Source of the DNA: an uncultured Lachnospiraceae bacterium
GTDB lineage: Bacteria > Bacillota > Clostridia > Lachnospirales > Lachnospiraceae
Assembly (NCBI GenBank): GCA_934385475.1
Contig: CAKRPS010000036.1
Span: 1 to 24,118, forward strand
Direction: 5' to 3'
Length of the DNA stretch: 24,118 nt
The number at the start of each line of letters is the position of its first letter. Position 1 is the first letter of the stretch. Position numbers and translations under genes: made by a program. This document shows positions 1 to 8,162 of this stretch, piece after piece. The notes beneath the pieces are model-generated. The model was not told where the DNA came from, made no database searches, and saw only the letters and a program-made list of their open reading frames with translations.

Positions 1-1972
1 CAGGAACCAGAAGCTCACCTTCCAGCGTAACCATACGGATGCCGTAATCAAATTTTCTCGCAATCTTGACTGCATTATCCACATGATCTACCACAACAAT
101 CCTGCCAAGCATTGCCTTTGCAACATTTCGATATTTCTTATCAATCTTGACCAGTTCATCCGCCATTCCGATGACGCCCTTCTCCTTCAGGGCCTCCGGG
201 TTCTTGAACTCCTGCGGATGAGTAATACTGGTCAACGGAAGGAAGGTTGCACGTCCGGAACGGTTTTTCTTGAGATAACCGATCATCCGCTTCGCCGTCT
301 CCTCATCCTCCGTGACGATATTCTGGATATTGCCTCCGAGGGCTGTCTCGATCGCCGTCTCATACTTTGCTTCTGCCTGAATGATGTCGGCAACCACTCC
401 GATAATGCCCTTCTCCTGATCTTTTCGTTCCATGACAGCCTTGACACTGCCGCCATACCCGTCATAGCGTTCTGTCAGATTGGAAAGTGCCTCCAGCTTT
501 GATTTCTCCTGATGAAACTTAGCCTGTGTATCCCGGAGTTTCTGATCCTTTGCTGTCAGATCCTCTCTTGCCTGCACCAACAGCTTTTCCTGCTCCTTCT
601 GCTTCTCATCCAGCTGTCGGATTTCCTCGTTAACTGCCTGAAAGCCTTCCTCCAGCTTCTTTATATTGGCTGTCTGCTCTGCTTCGTCCGATTTCACCCG
701 GAGCAATCTGGAATTTAACTCAGCCTTTCTTATATTCTCCTGCTCCAGCATGGTGTCAAACCGTCCCATCTTTGACTTAATGGAGGCACGGTTGTTCAGG
801 GCATCAATGATCGTATTTTTTCCGCTTTCTATATTGCTGTTCAGTTCAGCGATCTGGTTCTGCGTTTTTTCAAGCAGTTCCCTGGCCTCTGTTCTGGCCT
901 CTTCAAGCGTTTGCAGCTTCTCATCGATCTCGCCCTTATCCGACAGGATCTTTGCCTTCTCCTGCTCTCTCTCCTCAATCTGCCCCTGAATGCTGTGGAT
1001 ACGGGTCTGTAAATGCTCCTCATTTCCCTCTGCCGAGTGGATCTGTTCCTTCAGGACATTGATCTCACCTTCCAGCTTTGAACGCATGACACCGGTATCC
1101 GACAGCGTCGCCCTTGCCATCTCGATTGCCTGTTCCAGCTGTTCGATCTGTCCCTGTATCTGTTCGTATTCTTCCTTGATGCTCTCATATTTCTGGGTGG
1201 TGTCTGTAAGATCACCACCGGCGATATGTAACTTACCCTCAACCTCTTCCAGCTGTTTTCTGACACGGACATTCTCCAGAAGGAAAACATTGACATCGAG
1301 TGTTTTCAGGGCTTCTTTCTTTTTCAGGTAAATCTTAGCCTTTTCCGACTGTCGCTCCAAAGGACCTGTCTGCTTTTCCAGTTCTGCCAGAATATCATTC
1401 ACACGCAGCAGATTCTGTTTCTCGTCCTCCAGCTTTTTCTGGGCTGCATATTTTCTTCTTTTGAACTTGACAATTCCGGCAGCCTCGTCAAAAAGCTCTC
1501 TTCGCTCCTCCGGCTTGCCGCTCAGTATCTTGTCAATCTGTCCCTGGCCAATGATGGAATATCCCTCTTTACCGATACCGGTGTCATAGAATAGTTCATT
1601 GACATCCTTCAGACGACAGGGTGCGCCATTGATCATGTATTCACTTTCTCCGGAACGGTAAAGACGTCTTGAAACCGTCACTTCGTCGTAATCAATCGCA
1701 AGCTGATGATCGGAGTTGTCCAGTGTGATCGCTACATAGGCATAGCCAAGAGGTTTCCGGAGTTCTGTTCCCGAAAAGATGACATCCTGCATGGATGCAC
1801 CTCGAAGCTGTTTGATACGCTGCTCTCCCAAAACCCAGCGGACCGCATCTGCGACGTTACTTTTACCGGAACCGTTCGGTCCGACAATACCCGTGATTCC
1901 ATTGTGAAATTTAAAAACGATCTTATTCGCAAACGACTTAAATCCATGTACTTCAATGCTCTTTAAATACAT
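1..1972 (-). CDS. smc: Chromosome segregation ATPase SMC, N-terminal part (cut by window edge)
   Basis: SMC organises and segregates the chromosome as an ATP-driven dimer with ScpA/ScpB. The reading frame starts at ATG 1972 and runs open to base 1, giving 657 codons; the C-terminal half lies outside. Visible in order: N-terminal ATPase head starting [14 protein letters not shown], Walker A GPNGSGKS at residues 31-38, a Q-loop region ([13 protein letters not shown]), the head end near residue 165, a long Glu/Lys/Gln-rich coiled coil from about 170 to 500, and the start of the hinge ([13 protein letters not shown] onward). The start lies 3 bases after the rnc stop, with AAAGGGG inside the end of rnc as ribosome-binding site, so rnc and smc are probably translated from one message. 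Family and start are certain; the missing part cannot be judged. Confidence 0.97.
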   Translation of the reverse strand, partial: MYLKSIEVHGFKSFANKIVFKFHNGITGIVGPNGSGKSNVADAVRWVLGEQRIKQLRGASMQDVIFSGTELRKPLGYAYVAITLDNSDHQLAIDYDEVTVSRRLYRSGESEYMINGAPCRLKDVNELFYDTGIGKEGYSIIGQGQIDKILSGKPEERRELFDEAAGIVKFKRRKYAAQKKLEDEKQNLLRVNDILAELEKQTGPLERQSEKAKIYLKKKEALKTLDVNVFLLENVRVRKQLEEVEGKLHIAGGDLTDTTQKYESIKEEYEQIQGQIEQLEQAIEMARATLSDTGVMRSKLEGEINVLKEQIHSAEGNEEHLQTRIHSIQGQIEEREQEKAKILSDKGEIDEKLQTLEEARTEARELLEKTQNQIAELNSNIESGKNTIIDALNNRASIKSKMGRFDTMLEQENIRKAELNSRLLRVKSDEAEQTANIKKLEEGFQAVNEEIRQLDEKQKEQEKLLVQAREDLTAKDQKLRDTQAKFHQEKSKLEALSNLTERYDGYGGSVKAVMERKDQEKGIIGVVADIIQAEAKYETAIETALGGNIQNIVTEDEETAKRMIGYLKKNRSGRATFLPLTSITHPQEFKNPEALKEKGVIGMADELVKIDKKYRNVAKAMLGRIVVVDHVDNAVKIARKFDYGIRMVTLEGELLVP

Positions 1973-1975
1973 TAT

Positions 1976-2686
1976 TTACCCCTTTGTTCCTGTTGTTTCT
2001 TTCCCTTTATATCTCAGCAAGGCCTCGTAGGCTGCCTGTTGTTCTGCCGCCTTCTTGGATCTTCCCGTTCCGCTTCCAACCTTGTGATCTCCAACCCAGG
2101 CTTCCACAACAAATGTCTTGTCATGCTCCGGCCCTTCTTCATGGACCAGTCTGTATTGCAGACTGCCCTTGTTCTCCTGCTGTACCGTCTCCTGCAAAAG
2201 AGTCTTCGCATCAAAAAAGAGCTGTTTATTCTCCAGATCTGACAGGATAAAATGATGGATATAGGCACTTGCCGGCTCCAGTCCTCCGTCCAGATAAATG
2301 GCTCCTATAATAGCCTCCATAACATCTGAAATAATGGAATCGCGCTTCCTGCCTCCGGTCGCTTCCTCCCCTTTTCCAAGCAGGATATATTTCTCCAGTA
2401 CCAGCTCCCTTGCGCAGAAAGCAAGCGCCGGTTCGCAGACCATCGACGAACGCCTTTTGGTGAGCTGCCCCTCCGGCATCTGCGGATTTTCCCGGAACAT
2501 GTAATCACTGCTTACAAGCTCCAGCACGGCATCTCCCAGGAACTCCAGTCTCTCATAGTCTCCTGTCTTATTGATCTTCTGTTCATTGGCATAGGAACTG
2601 TGCGTGAGCGCCTGCAAAAGAAGCTTCCTGTCCTTAAAATGATACCCTATTTTCTGTTCCAGTTCTTCCTGCTTTTCTACAAGCAT
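1976..2686 (-). CDS. rnc: Ribonuclease III
   Basis: Endonuclease that cleaves double-stranded RNA, including rRNA precursors. The 236-aa length is normal for the family. The signature ERLEFLGDAVL is at about residues 45-55 and carries catalytic acidic residues; a second acidic cluster is SDVMEAIIGAIYLDGG. The C-terminal double-stranded RNA-binding domain (about residues 160-228) ends in the typical GSGTGRSKKAAEQQAA motif. The start ATG at 2686 is preceded by a GGAGGA ribosome-binding site. It sits directly upstream of smc (3-bp gap) and about 66 bp downstream of acpP, with a hairpin terminator in that gap, so expression probably depends on read-through or on a promoter I could not identify. 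Confidence 0.97.
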   Translation of the reverse strand: MLVEKQEELEQKIGYHFKDRKLLLQALTHSSYANEQKINKTGDYERLEFLGDAVLELVSSDYMFRENPQMPEGQLTKRRSSMVCEPALAFCARELVLEKYILLGKGEEATGGRKRDSIISDVMEAIIGAIYLDGGLEPASAYIHHFILSDLENKQLFFDAKTLLQETVQQENKGSLQYRLVHEEGPEHDKTFVVEAWVGDHKVGSGTGRSKKAAEQQAAYEALLRYKGKETTGTKG

Positions 2687-2712
2687 ATTCCGTCCTCCAT
2701 CAACAACTCCAT

Positions 2713-2746
2713 TTAAAAAGCCCCTCCTGTGGGAAAGGGCTTTCTT
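2713..2746 (-). terminator. Hairpin terminator/attenuator between acpP and rnc
   Basis: A stem with outer pairs 2717-2723 against 2737-2743 (AAAGCCC/GGGCTTT) and a GC-rich inner part is followed by a short T run on the minus strand. The opposite strand has an even better T-rich tail (2741-2754). It lies just after the acpP stop and before rnc, so it may end the plsX-acpP message or partly attenuate rnc-smc. Confidence 0.65.
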
Positions 2747-2752
2747 TTTCTT

Positions 2753-2983
2753 TTACTCTGTAATGCTTTTGATTAAATTGACCGCTTCTTCCACCGTAAC
2801 AATCTGTTCTGCCTTGTCTGCCGGGATCTCAATATCAAAGCTTTCCTCGATGCCCATGATGATCTGATACACATCCAGCGAATCCGCTCCCAGATCCTCC
2901 ATAAAGGTGGTCTCCGGCGTAATTTCATTCGGATCTACGTTCAGAACACTTGCTATCACTTCTTTTAATTTCTCAAGTTCCAT
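2753..2983 (-). CDS. acpP: Acyl carrier protein
   Basis: Carries growing acyl chains on a 4'-phosphopantetheine arm during fatty acid synthesis. It is 76 aa, acidic, with the modification motif DSLD; Ser35 is the attachment residue in GADSLDVYQI. Helix II continues as VYQIIMGIEESFDIEIP, somewhat different from the common TVELVMALEEEF version but with the same pattern. It lies 32 bp downstream of plsX, as in many Firmicutes, and the pair is probably co-transcribed. A GGAAAGG site precedes the ATG at slightly long spacing. A hairpin terminator follows. Confidence 0.96.
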   Translation of the reverse strand: MELEKLKEVIASVLNVDPNEITPETTFMEDLGADSLDVYQIIMGIEESFDIEIPADKAEQIVTVEEAVNLIKSITE

Positions 2984-3015
2984 ATTCTGGCCAGCCTTTC
3001 CGCTTTATCTATCGT

Positions 3016-4083
3016 CTATTTCGCTTCATCTACGATCAGTTCTTCCGTTCCGAGCTTTTCTTTGATCTTTTCATTGATCTTCTGCTCTGAAAATGCAATA
3101 CATTGCAGAATGGAATTCTTAATTTCATTCGCCTTAGAGCTTCCGTGTGTCTTTACCACAAGTCCCTTGAGACCGAGCATAGGTGCTCCACCATACTGCT
3201 CCAGATCAAATTCCTTCAATGTTGACTTAAGTGCCGGCTTTACAAGAAGTGCTCCCACCTTGCTTCTGAGCGAGGACATCATTCCCGCTTTCACCTTCTT
3301 GATCAACGTCAGTCCAACTCCTTCGTAGGTTTTCAGAATAACATTTCCCACAAAGGCCTCGCAGACAACAACGTCTACCGCTCCTGCCGGAATGTCCCGT
3401 GCCTCCACACTACCTACAAAATTGATATCCGGACAATTCTTTAACAGCGGAAAGGTTTCTTTGACAAGTGCATTTCCCTTTTCCTCTTCCGCTCCGATAT
3501 TTACAATGCCAACCTTTGGATTTTTAACTCCCATAATGTTTTCCATATATACGGAACCCATCTTTGCAAACTGCACCAGATGAGAAGGTCTCGCATCTAC
3601 ATTCGCACCACAGTCAATCAGCAGGGCACAGCCCTTCTCCGTCGGAATAAGCGGTGCAAGAGGCGGTCTCTCCACTCCCTTGATCCTGCCTACAATAACC
3701 TGTCCTCCAACAAGTGTTGCCCCGGTACTTCCCGCTGACACATAAGCATCACACTCACCGCTCTTTACCAGATTCAACGCCTTCACAATGGAGGAATCCT
3801 TCTTCTTGCGAATAGCCATAACCGGTGGCTCTGCTGTCTCGATCACTTCCGATGCCGGAACCACCTCTATCTGTTCTTTGTTATATGTATAACCGGCAAG
3901 CTCCTTCTCCACCGCTTCGGGAATTCCGACCAGGCAGACCTTGACCTTGCTGCTTTCGTTCACTGCTTCCACCGCACCCTTTACAATCTCTCCGGGTGCA
4001 TTGTCACCACCCATAGCGTCTACCGCTACCTTTACATATTCGCTCACAAACATACCTTCCATTTCCGGTGACAGTCTCCTCAT
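3016..4083 (-). CDS. plsX: Phosphate acyltransferase PlsX
   Basis: Converts acyl-ACP to acyl-phosphate, the first step of phospholipid synthesis in bacteria using the PlsX/PlsY route; a peripheral membrane enzyme. The family N-terminus KVAVDAMGGDNAP is present, as are VSAGSTGA and the LIDCGANVDARP stretch. The longest frame (355 aa) starts at ATG 4083 with AAGGTG eight bases upstream. Start choice is uncertain: in-frame ATGs at 4062 and 4053, and a GTG at 4047 behind GGAAGG, give proteins closer to the usual family start just before VKVAVDAMGG. acpP follows, and a promoter lies 20-50 bp upstream of the longest start. Confidence 0.94.
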   Translation of the reverse strand: MRRLSPEMEGMFVSEYVKVAVDAMGGDNAPGEIVKGAVEAVNESSKVKVCLVGIPEAVEKELAGYTYNKEQIEVVPASEVIETAEPPVMAIRKKKDSSIVKALNLVKSGECDAYVSAGSTGATLVGGQVIVGRIKGVERPPLAPLIPTEKGCALLIDCGANVDARPSHLVQFAKMGSVYMENIMGVKNPKVGIVNIGAEEEKGNALVKETFPLLKNCPDINFVGSVEARDIPAGAVDVVVCEAFVGNVILKTYEGVGLTLIKKVKAGMMSSLRSKVGALLVKPALKSTLKEFDLEQYGGAPMLGLKGLVVKTHGSSKANEIKNSILQCIAFSEQKINEKIKEKLGTEELIVDEAK

Positions 4084-4102
4084 AGTGCAGACACCTTATA
4101 TT

Positions 4103-4131
4103 ACTATACTAAAAATGCCCGCAAAAAGCAA
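4103..4131 (-). promoter_or_regulatory. Predicted sigma-A promoter of plsX-acpP
   Basis: On the minus strand TTGCTT (4126-4131) and TATAGT (4103-4108) are separated by exactly 17 bp. The -10 matches 5 of 6 consensus positions; the -35 is weaker. It lies between the rpmF terminator and the plsX start, giving plsX-acpP an independent transcript. No palindromic FapR-type operator was recognised. Confidence 0.55.
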
Positions 4132-4141
4132 GAACAAGTAA

Positions 4142-4164
4142 TTGTTCAGAACTTCATACGCAAA
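4142..4164 (+). repeat. Degenerate half copy of the TTCAGAAC repeat family
   Basis: This stretch matches one arm of the repeat at 7467-7518 with about 3 mismatches over 23 bases: both contain TTCAGAACT, then CAT, then CGCAAAA. No matching second arm with the full motif follows; instead the rpmF terminator begins at 4171. It is probably a decayed or half element. Confidence 0.45.
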
Positions 4165-4170
4165 AAATAA

Positions 4171-4194
4171 GACCTTTCAGATATCTGAAAGGTC
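4171..4194. terminator. Bidirectional rho-independent terminator after rpmF
   Basis: A perfect 24-bp palindrome (12-bp arms beginning GACCTTTCAGAT) is flanked by T-rich tails on both strands: TTATTTTTT when read on minus, CCATTTTTT when read on plus. It lies 12 bp beyond the rpmF stop and insulates the DUF177-rpmF message from plsX. Confidence 0.85.
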
Positions 4195-4206
4195 TCCATT
4201 TTTTGA

Positions 4207-4386
4207 TTAATCAACGGCAATAATCTCTTTTTTGTTATATGTGCCGCACTTCTTGCATACCCTGTGAGGTACCATCAAAGAACCGCATTTGCTACATTTT
4301 ACCAATGTAGGAGCAGTCATCTTCCAGTTTGCTCTTCTCTTATCTCTTCTACCTTTGGAAGATTTGTTCTTAGGACAAATAGACAT
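4207..4386 (-). CDS. rpmF: 50S ribosomal protein L32
   Basis: Short ribosomal protein of the large subunit, 59 aa, easily missed by length cut-offs. The N-terminus MSICPKNKSSKGRRDKRRANWK is the typical basic start, and a four-cysteine zinc ribbon is intact: C31xxC34 and C44xxC47 (KCSKCG, CKKCG). The start ATG 4386 has an AGGAGG-type site in the end of the upstream gene. Only 2 bp separate it from the DUF177 gene, the classic yceD-rpmF pair, so the two are translated from one message. A strong terminator follows. Confidence 0.96.
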   Translation of the reverse strand: MSICPKNKSSKGRRDKRRANWKMTAPTLVKCSKCGSLMVPHRVCKKCGTYNKKEIIAVD

Positions 4387-4388
4387 TG

Positions 4389-4916
4389 TTACACCTCCTT
4401 ATTTGCGTTAAAGATATCTTTTATTACTGCCATCCTTGGATCAGGAACAAAAGTATCACAATCGCATGTTCCCGTATTCAGATCCTTCCCACACTGTCTG
4501 CAAATCCCTTTGCAATCAGGCTTACAAAGAACCCTCATAGGCCAGTTAATGACAATTTCATTGTTTAGAAGTTCTTCTACGTTCAGCTGATACCCATCTA
4601 CAAAATCCTGATCGGATTCGTCCTCCGGTATCTCCGCCAGCCTGTCCGGTGCATACAGCACTCTCTCGAAAGAAAGCTTTATTCTGGTCTCCACAGGTTT
4701 CAGACATCTGGCACATTCTATGCAGAACACATATTCCGCATGCCCTTCCAGCTTCGCCTTTCCCTTCTCCAAATTACAAAGAGCAATCTTTACCGGCGTA
4801 TGGGCCTGCACCGGATATATCTGTCCGGCAAGCTGTATCTGTTCCAGCTCCGCATCAACCTGTGTGGAAACAACCTTGTTTTCCTTCTGTAACACTTCTG
4901 ACAAATTCAAAAACAT
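4389..4916 (-). CDS. DUF177 / YceD family protein (rRNA-linked, partner of L32)
   Basis: A 175-aa member of the YceD/DUF177 family, which is nearly always encoded immediately before rpmF and is linked to 23S rRNA accumulation in plants and E. coli; the molecular role is not settled. Visible: an N-terminal beta-rich region, the family core CIECARCLKPV (C65, C68, C71), an acidic linker, and a C-terminal cysteine cluster (C131, C135, C139, C142, C151, C153) in CKPDCKGICRQCG that probably binds zinc, as in Gram-positive members. It is first in a two-gene operon with rpmF, driven by a consensus promoter at 4943-4971. Confidence 0.92.
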   Translation of the reverse strand: MFLNLSEVLQKENKVVSTQVDAELEQIQLAGQIYPVQAHTPVKIALCNLEKGKAKLEGHAEYVFCIECARCLKPVETRIKLSFERVLYAPDRLAEIPEDESDQDFVDGYQLNVEELLNNEIVINWPMRVLCKPDCKGICRQCGKDLNTGTCDCDTFVPDPRMAVIKDIFNANKEV

Positions 4917-4942
4917 AGTCGGCTCCTATCCACACTCAAACA

Positions 4943-4971
4943 ATTATACATATCACAATATCGTTTGTCAA
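4943..4971 (-). promoter_or_regulatory. Perfect consensus sigma-A promoter of DUF177-rpmF
   Basis: On the minus strand TTGACA (4966-4971) and TATAAT (4943-4948) are both exact consensus hexamers with an optimal 17-bp spacer. The start codon of the DUF177 gene lies 27 bp downstream of the -10. An unusually ideal promoter, fitting strong expression of a ribosomal protein operon. Confidence 0.9.
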
Positions 4972-5043
4972 CTGGTAAATTTTAATTTTATATAACAATT
5001 TATTCTATGTGCTGAACTGTCACAGATCCATCCATCCATTCAA

Positions 5044-6240
5044 TTACTTAACAAGCGCATATGTTTCTCTTGCAATCGCAAGCTCTTCGTTGGTAGGAAT
5101 CACAAGCACCTTCGTACCGGATTCATTCACCGAGACAACTAGATCTTCGCCTCTCTTGTTGTTCTGTTCCTGGTCCAGTTCAATTCCAAGAAAGCCAAGC
5201 CGTTCGCAGACAAGGTTTCTGATGATAGGGCTGTTCTCCCCGAGTCCTGCAGTAAAGCATACCGCATCAACACCGTTCATGGAAGCTGCATAGGCTCCGA
5301 CATATTTTGCCACCCGGTAGGCAAATGCCTTCATGGCACGAACCCCTTCCTCTTTTCCTTCGAGGTAGGCATCCTCCAGATCCCTGAAATCAGAAGAGAA
5401 ATTATCCGAAAGTCCAAGCACACCGGACTTTTTGTTGAGAATTTCCATGATCTCATCAATGCTCTTTCCTTCTTTGTGGGCAATGAACTCCATAATTGCC
5501 GGGTCAATATCTCCGGAACGGGTTCCCATGATCAGGCCTTCCAATGGCGTAAGGCCCATAGAGGTGTCTACACATTTTCCATGATCAACCGCCGAAACGC
5601 TGGCACCATTTCCGAGGTGGCACACGATCAGCTTCAGATCCTCGTACTTTCTTCCAAGTACCTCCGCAGCCCTTTTCGATACATAAGAATGGCTTGTTCC
5701 ATGAAATCCGTATCTTCTCACCTTATATTTTCTGTAATATTCATATGGAATTCCATACAGATAAGCTTCCTCCGGCATGGTCTGATGAAATGCCGTGTCG
5801 AACACCGCCACCATAGGAGTGTTCGGCATCAATGTTCTGCAGGCATCTATTCCAATAAGATTTGCCGGGTTGTGAAGCGGTGCCAGTTCACTACATTCCC
5901 TGATCGCCCCGATCACTTCATCTGTAATAACCGTAGAAGCGGCAAATTTCTCGCCTCCGTGAACAATACGATGGCCGATCGCTCCGATTTCATCAAGCGA
6001 TTTTACAACGCCGCTTTTTTCATCTGTCAAAGCGTCAAGCACGAGTCGGATAGCCTTGGTATGATCCGGCATAGGTGTTACGGTTTTCTGTTTCTCCTCT
6101 CCCGTCTTCTGATAAACCAGCTGGCTTCCCTCGATTCCAATTCTCTCACACAGTCCCTTTGCGATCAGCTTCTCATTCTCTGCATCGATCAGCTGAAATT
6201 TCAAAGAGGAACTGCCACAATTGATCACCAAAATATTCAC
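5044..6240 (-). CDS. ackA: Acetate kinase
   Basis: Interconverts acetyl-phosphate + ADP and acetate + ATP, the energy-yielding end of acetate fermentation. It is 398 aa, normal length. Family motifs are present: N-terminal NCGSSSLKF (N7), GHRIVHGG, VFDTAFHQTMP, RRYGFHGTSH, CHLGNGAS and GLTPLEGLIMGTRSGDIDP. The start codon is GTG (6240), with an AAGGACAGGA purine-rich site just upstream; no better in-frame ATG exists. It follows pta with an 82-bp gap, the usual order, and is probably co-transcribed from the promoter before pta. No clear terminator was seen downstream. Confidence 0.97.
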   Translation of the reverse strand: MNILVINCGSSSLKFQLIDAENEKLIAKGLCERIGIEGSQLVYQKTGEEKQKTVTPMPDHTKAIRLVLDALTDEKSGVVKSLDEIGAIGHRIVHGGEKFAASTVITDEVIGAIRECSELAPLHNPANLIGIDACRTLMPNTPMVAVFDTAFHQTMPEEAYLYGIPYEYYRKYKVRRYGFHGTSHSYVSKRAAEVLGRKYEDLKLIVCHLGNGASVSAVDHGKCVDTSMGLTPLEGLIMGTRSGDIDPAIMEFIAHKEGKSIDEIMEILNKKSGVLGLSDNFSSDFRDLEDAYLEGKEEGVRAMKAFAYRVAKYVGAYAASMNGVDAVCFTAGLGENSPIIRNLVCERLGFLGIELDQEQNNKRGEDLVVSVNESGTKVLVIPTNEELAIARETYALVK

Positions 6241-6322
6241 GTTTCCTGTCCTTCTTTCCTGTCACATTTCCCGCGCCATTTTGTCACAGGCATATGTTTT
6301 TCTATGTAAGCTGTTATCTCCC

Positions 6323-7324
6323 TCAGGCAAGCTGCGCCTGTACCGCTGTCAGTGCCACAACTCCCACGATATCTTCCCACGAACATCCTCTGGAAAGATC
6401 GTTCACCGGTTTGGCAATTCCCTGCAGCATCGGTCCGTAGGCTTCTGCCTTAGCCAGACGCTGTACCAGTTTATAGCCGATATTTCCACAGTCCAGATTC
6501 GGGAAAATCAACACATTCGCCTTACCGGCAACCTCGCTTCCCGGTGCTTTGGATTTTGCCACCTGCGGTACGATCGCCGCATCGGTCTGCAATTCTCCAT
6601 CCAGACACAGGTGAGGATACTGCTCATGTGCAATCCTTGTCGCTTCAACCATCTTGTCTACCAGCGGATGCTTTGCACTTCCCTTCGTGGAATGGGAAAG
6701 CATTGCAATAATCGGTTTTGCACCGACCAGACTCTTAAAGCTCTTCGCGGAAGTATCTGCAATTGCAGCCAGCTCCTCAGCTGTGGGATCCTGATTCAGA
6801 CCGCAGTCTGCAAAAAGAAAGGTTCCGTTTTCGCCATACGTACAATCCGGTACGTCCAGAATAAAAAAGCCGGATACCAGCTTTACGCCGGGTGCAGTCT
6901 TTAAAATCTGCAATGCCGGTCTCAAAGTATCTGCCGTTGCATGGCAGGCACCCGCAACCATGCCGTCCGCATCGTTTGCCTTGACCATGATAACACCAAA
7001 GGTCAGATAATCACTGAGAAGGATCGATCTTGCTTTCTCCGGTGTCATTCCTTTATTTTTTCTTGTCTCATATAAAAGTTCTACATAGCTGTCCAGCTTG
7101 TCTGTCTTCTCCGGATCTACGATCGTCACCCCATCCAGTTCCACTTCAAGCCATCCGGCTCCATCCATAATCTTCTCTTCATTGCCAACCATGATAATAT
7201 TGGCAATACCTTCTTTCAGAATATTTGCTGCCGCAATCAGTGTTCTTTTGTCGTTTGTTTCCGGCAGCACGATGGTTTTCCTATCGCTTCTGGCCTTCTC
7301 CTTCATCAGATCAATATAGGACAT
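6323..7324 (-). CDS. pta: Phosphate acetyltransferase
   Basis: Transfers the acetyl group between CoA and phosphate, making acetyl-phosphate for acetate kinase. It is 333 aa, the short single-domain form typical of Firmicutes. Motifs visible: IVLPETNDKRTL at the start, the AGACHATADTLRPALQI segment, MLSHSTKGSAKHP, LDGELQTDAAIVP and the C-terminal FPNLDCGNIGYKLVQRLAKAEAYGPMLQG. The ATG at 7324 is preceded by a GGAGGA site. It leads the pta-ackA operon behind a predicted sigma-A promoter. Confidence 0.97.
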   Translation of the reverse strand: MSYIDLMKEKARSDRKTIVLPETNDKRTLIAAANILKEGIANIIMVGNEEKIMDGAGWLEVELDGVTIVDPEKTDKLDSYVELLYETRKNKGMTPEKARSILLSDYLTFGVIMVKANDADGMVAGACHATADTLRPALQILKTAPGVKLVSGFFILDVPDCTYGENGTFLFADCGLNQDPTAEELAAIADTSAKSFKSLVGAKPIIAMLSHSTKGSAKHPLVDKMVEATRIAHEQYPHLCLDGELQTDAAIVPQVAKSKAPGSEVAGKANVLIFPNLDCGNIGYKLVQRLAKAEAYGPMLQGIAKPVNDLSRGCSWEDIVGVVALTAVQAQLA

Positions 7325-7371
7325 GACTCTTCCTCCTCGCCCGTAGGTTTTATAGTTTTTTGCTTAAGTTT

Positions 7372-7400
7372 ATCATACAAAAATTAACACCGACGCACAA
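7372..7400 (-). promoter_or_regulatory. Predicted sigma-A promoter of pta-ackA
   Basis: Minus-strand TTGTGC (7395-7400) and TATGAT (7372-7377) with a 17-bp spacer, 47 bp before the pta start codon. The -10 matches 5 of 6 consensus bases and the -35 matches 4 of 6 or fewer. Confidence 0.6.
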
Positions 7401-7466
7401 GATTTTCCTCCAATTTTATTGTGCAAAATCTCATACAAATTCCACAATTACAATTCTTTAAATTAT

Positions 7467-7518
7467 CTATTCAGAACTCCATTCGCAAAACCGCATTTAC
7501 ATGGCTCTGAATAGTTAC
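7467..7518. repeat. Short inverted-repeat element abutting the recO stop codon
   Basis: Terminal arms CTATTCAG (7467-7474) and CTGAATAG (7507-7514) form an imperfect hairpin whose inner pairs include CCAT/ATGG. The minus-strand arm reads GTAACTATTCAG, whose TAA is the recO stop. Both arms match different arms of the longer element at 22011-22139, so this is an interspersed family rather than a simple terminator. There is no T-tract, so terminator function is unproven. Confidence 0.75.
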
Positions 7519-8162
7519 AAATCATCTAATATCTCCAAACTTTTGAATGGTCTGTCTATGAATCGTTCACGGTAGATATCCGCAATTTCTCCAAGCTCCC
7601 CCAGAACCTTTTCTGTCACCGTAAACGTGTAAAGCTTCTCAACGCTGGAATGTTCAATATAATAAACAGCATACTCTGTTGATTTCTCCCAGTCTCCTTC
7701 CCTCGGCATTCCCGGAAATTCACCATTGACCGCAAGTGCCTTGAGTTCAAATATGTACCTCACGAGTCTGTCCTTGAGGCTCTGTTTCTCAAGCGCCCTG
7801 AGAGATTGATACAGGAGTTTGAGCATCTCCTTCTCATCACTGTTCTCACGGGTATAATAGTCCATCACCTCGAGAAAATACATCCCGTAACATGCACCCT
7901 CCAGATCCTCCCGCAATCCTTCGAAATAATTGCTGATCTCAACATCTACCACATTGTATGAACTTCTCCCGGCATAAAGTCTGAACACACCAAAGGAGAA
8001 GGGATTTGTCGCCGCGAGCATTTTGCTGTTTGGTCGTCTTGACCCCTTTGCAAATGCAGATATTTTTCCCTTCTCCTTTGAAAGAATGACGATTCTTCTG
8101 TCATATTCACCAATTGGTTCAGCCTTTAAAACCATTCCCGTAATCTCTGTAAATTCCTGCAT
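7515..8162 (-). CDS. recO: DNA repair protein RecO
   Basis: Recombination mediator that loads RecA in the RecFOR pathway. The start is set at ATG 8162 (MQEFTEITGMVLKAEPIGEYDRR), which matches the family N-terminus and has GGGAGA eight bases upstream; a longer frame reaching 8249 only adds a basic tail read from the overlapping upstream gene. The 215-aa product is on the short side. It has the N-terminal OB fold (to about 80) with the KGKISAFAKGSRRPNSK motif and a helical C-terminal part. The four-cysteine zinc site of many RecO proteins is absent, as in some clostridial versions. Its start overlaps the YqzL-like gene, suggesting translational coupling. Confidence 0.9.
   Translation of the reverse strand: MQEFTEITGMVLKAEPIGEYDRRIVILSKEKGKISAFAKGSRRPNSKMLAATNPFSFGVFRLYAGRSSYNVVDVEISNYFEGLREDLEGACYGMYFLEVMDYYTRENSDEKEMLKLLYQSLRALEKQSLKDRLVRYIFELKALAVNGEFPGMPREGDWEKSTEYAVYYIEHSSVEKLYTFTVTEKVLGELGEIADIYRERFIDRPFKSLEILDDL

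Noticed and set aside
83..1331. Several open frames of 60-139 codons on the plus strand and on the other minus frames across smc
   Set aside because: They are shadows of the smc frame: low-complexity composition mirroring the coiled coil, no ribosome-binding sites and no recognisable domains.
5008..5030. GCTGAACTGTCACAG after ackA as another copy of the repeat family
   Set aside because: Only part of the end motif matches (CTGAA..GT.ACA) and there is no second arm; chance resemblance cannot be excluded.
5030..5043. Tandem ATCC repeat just beyond the ackA stop
   Set aside because: Only about three and a half units; too short to be more than a chance microsatellite.
6252..6295. Near-palindrome CCTGTCAC ... 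GTCACAGG between pta and ackA
   Set aside because: The inner bases do not pair (the halves are CCTGTCAC and GTCACAGG, complementary only over 5 bp) and no T-tract follows, so it is neither a terminator nor a convincing operator.
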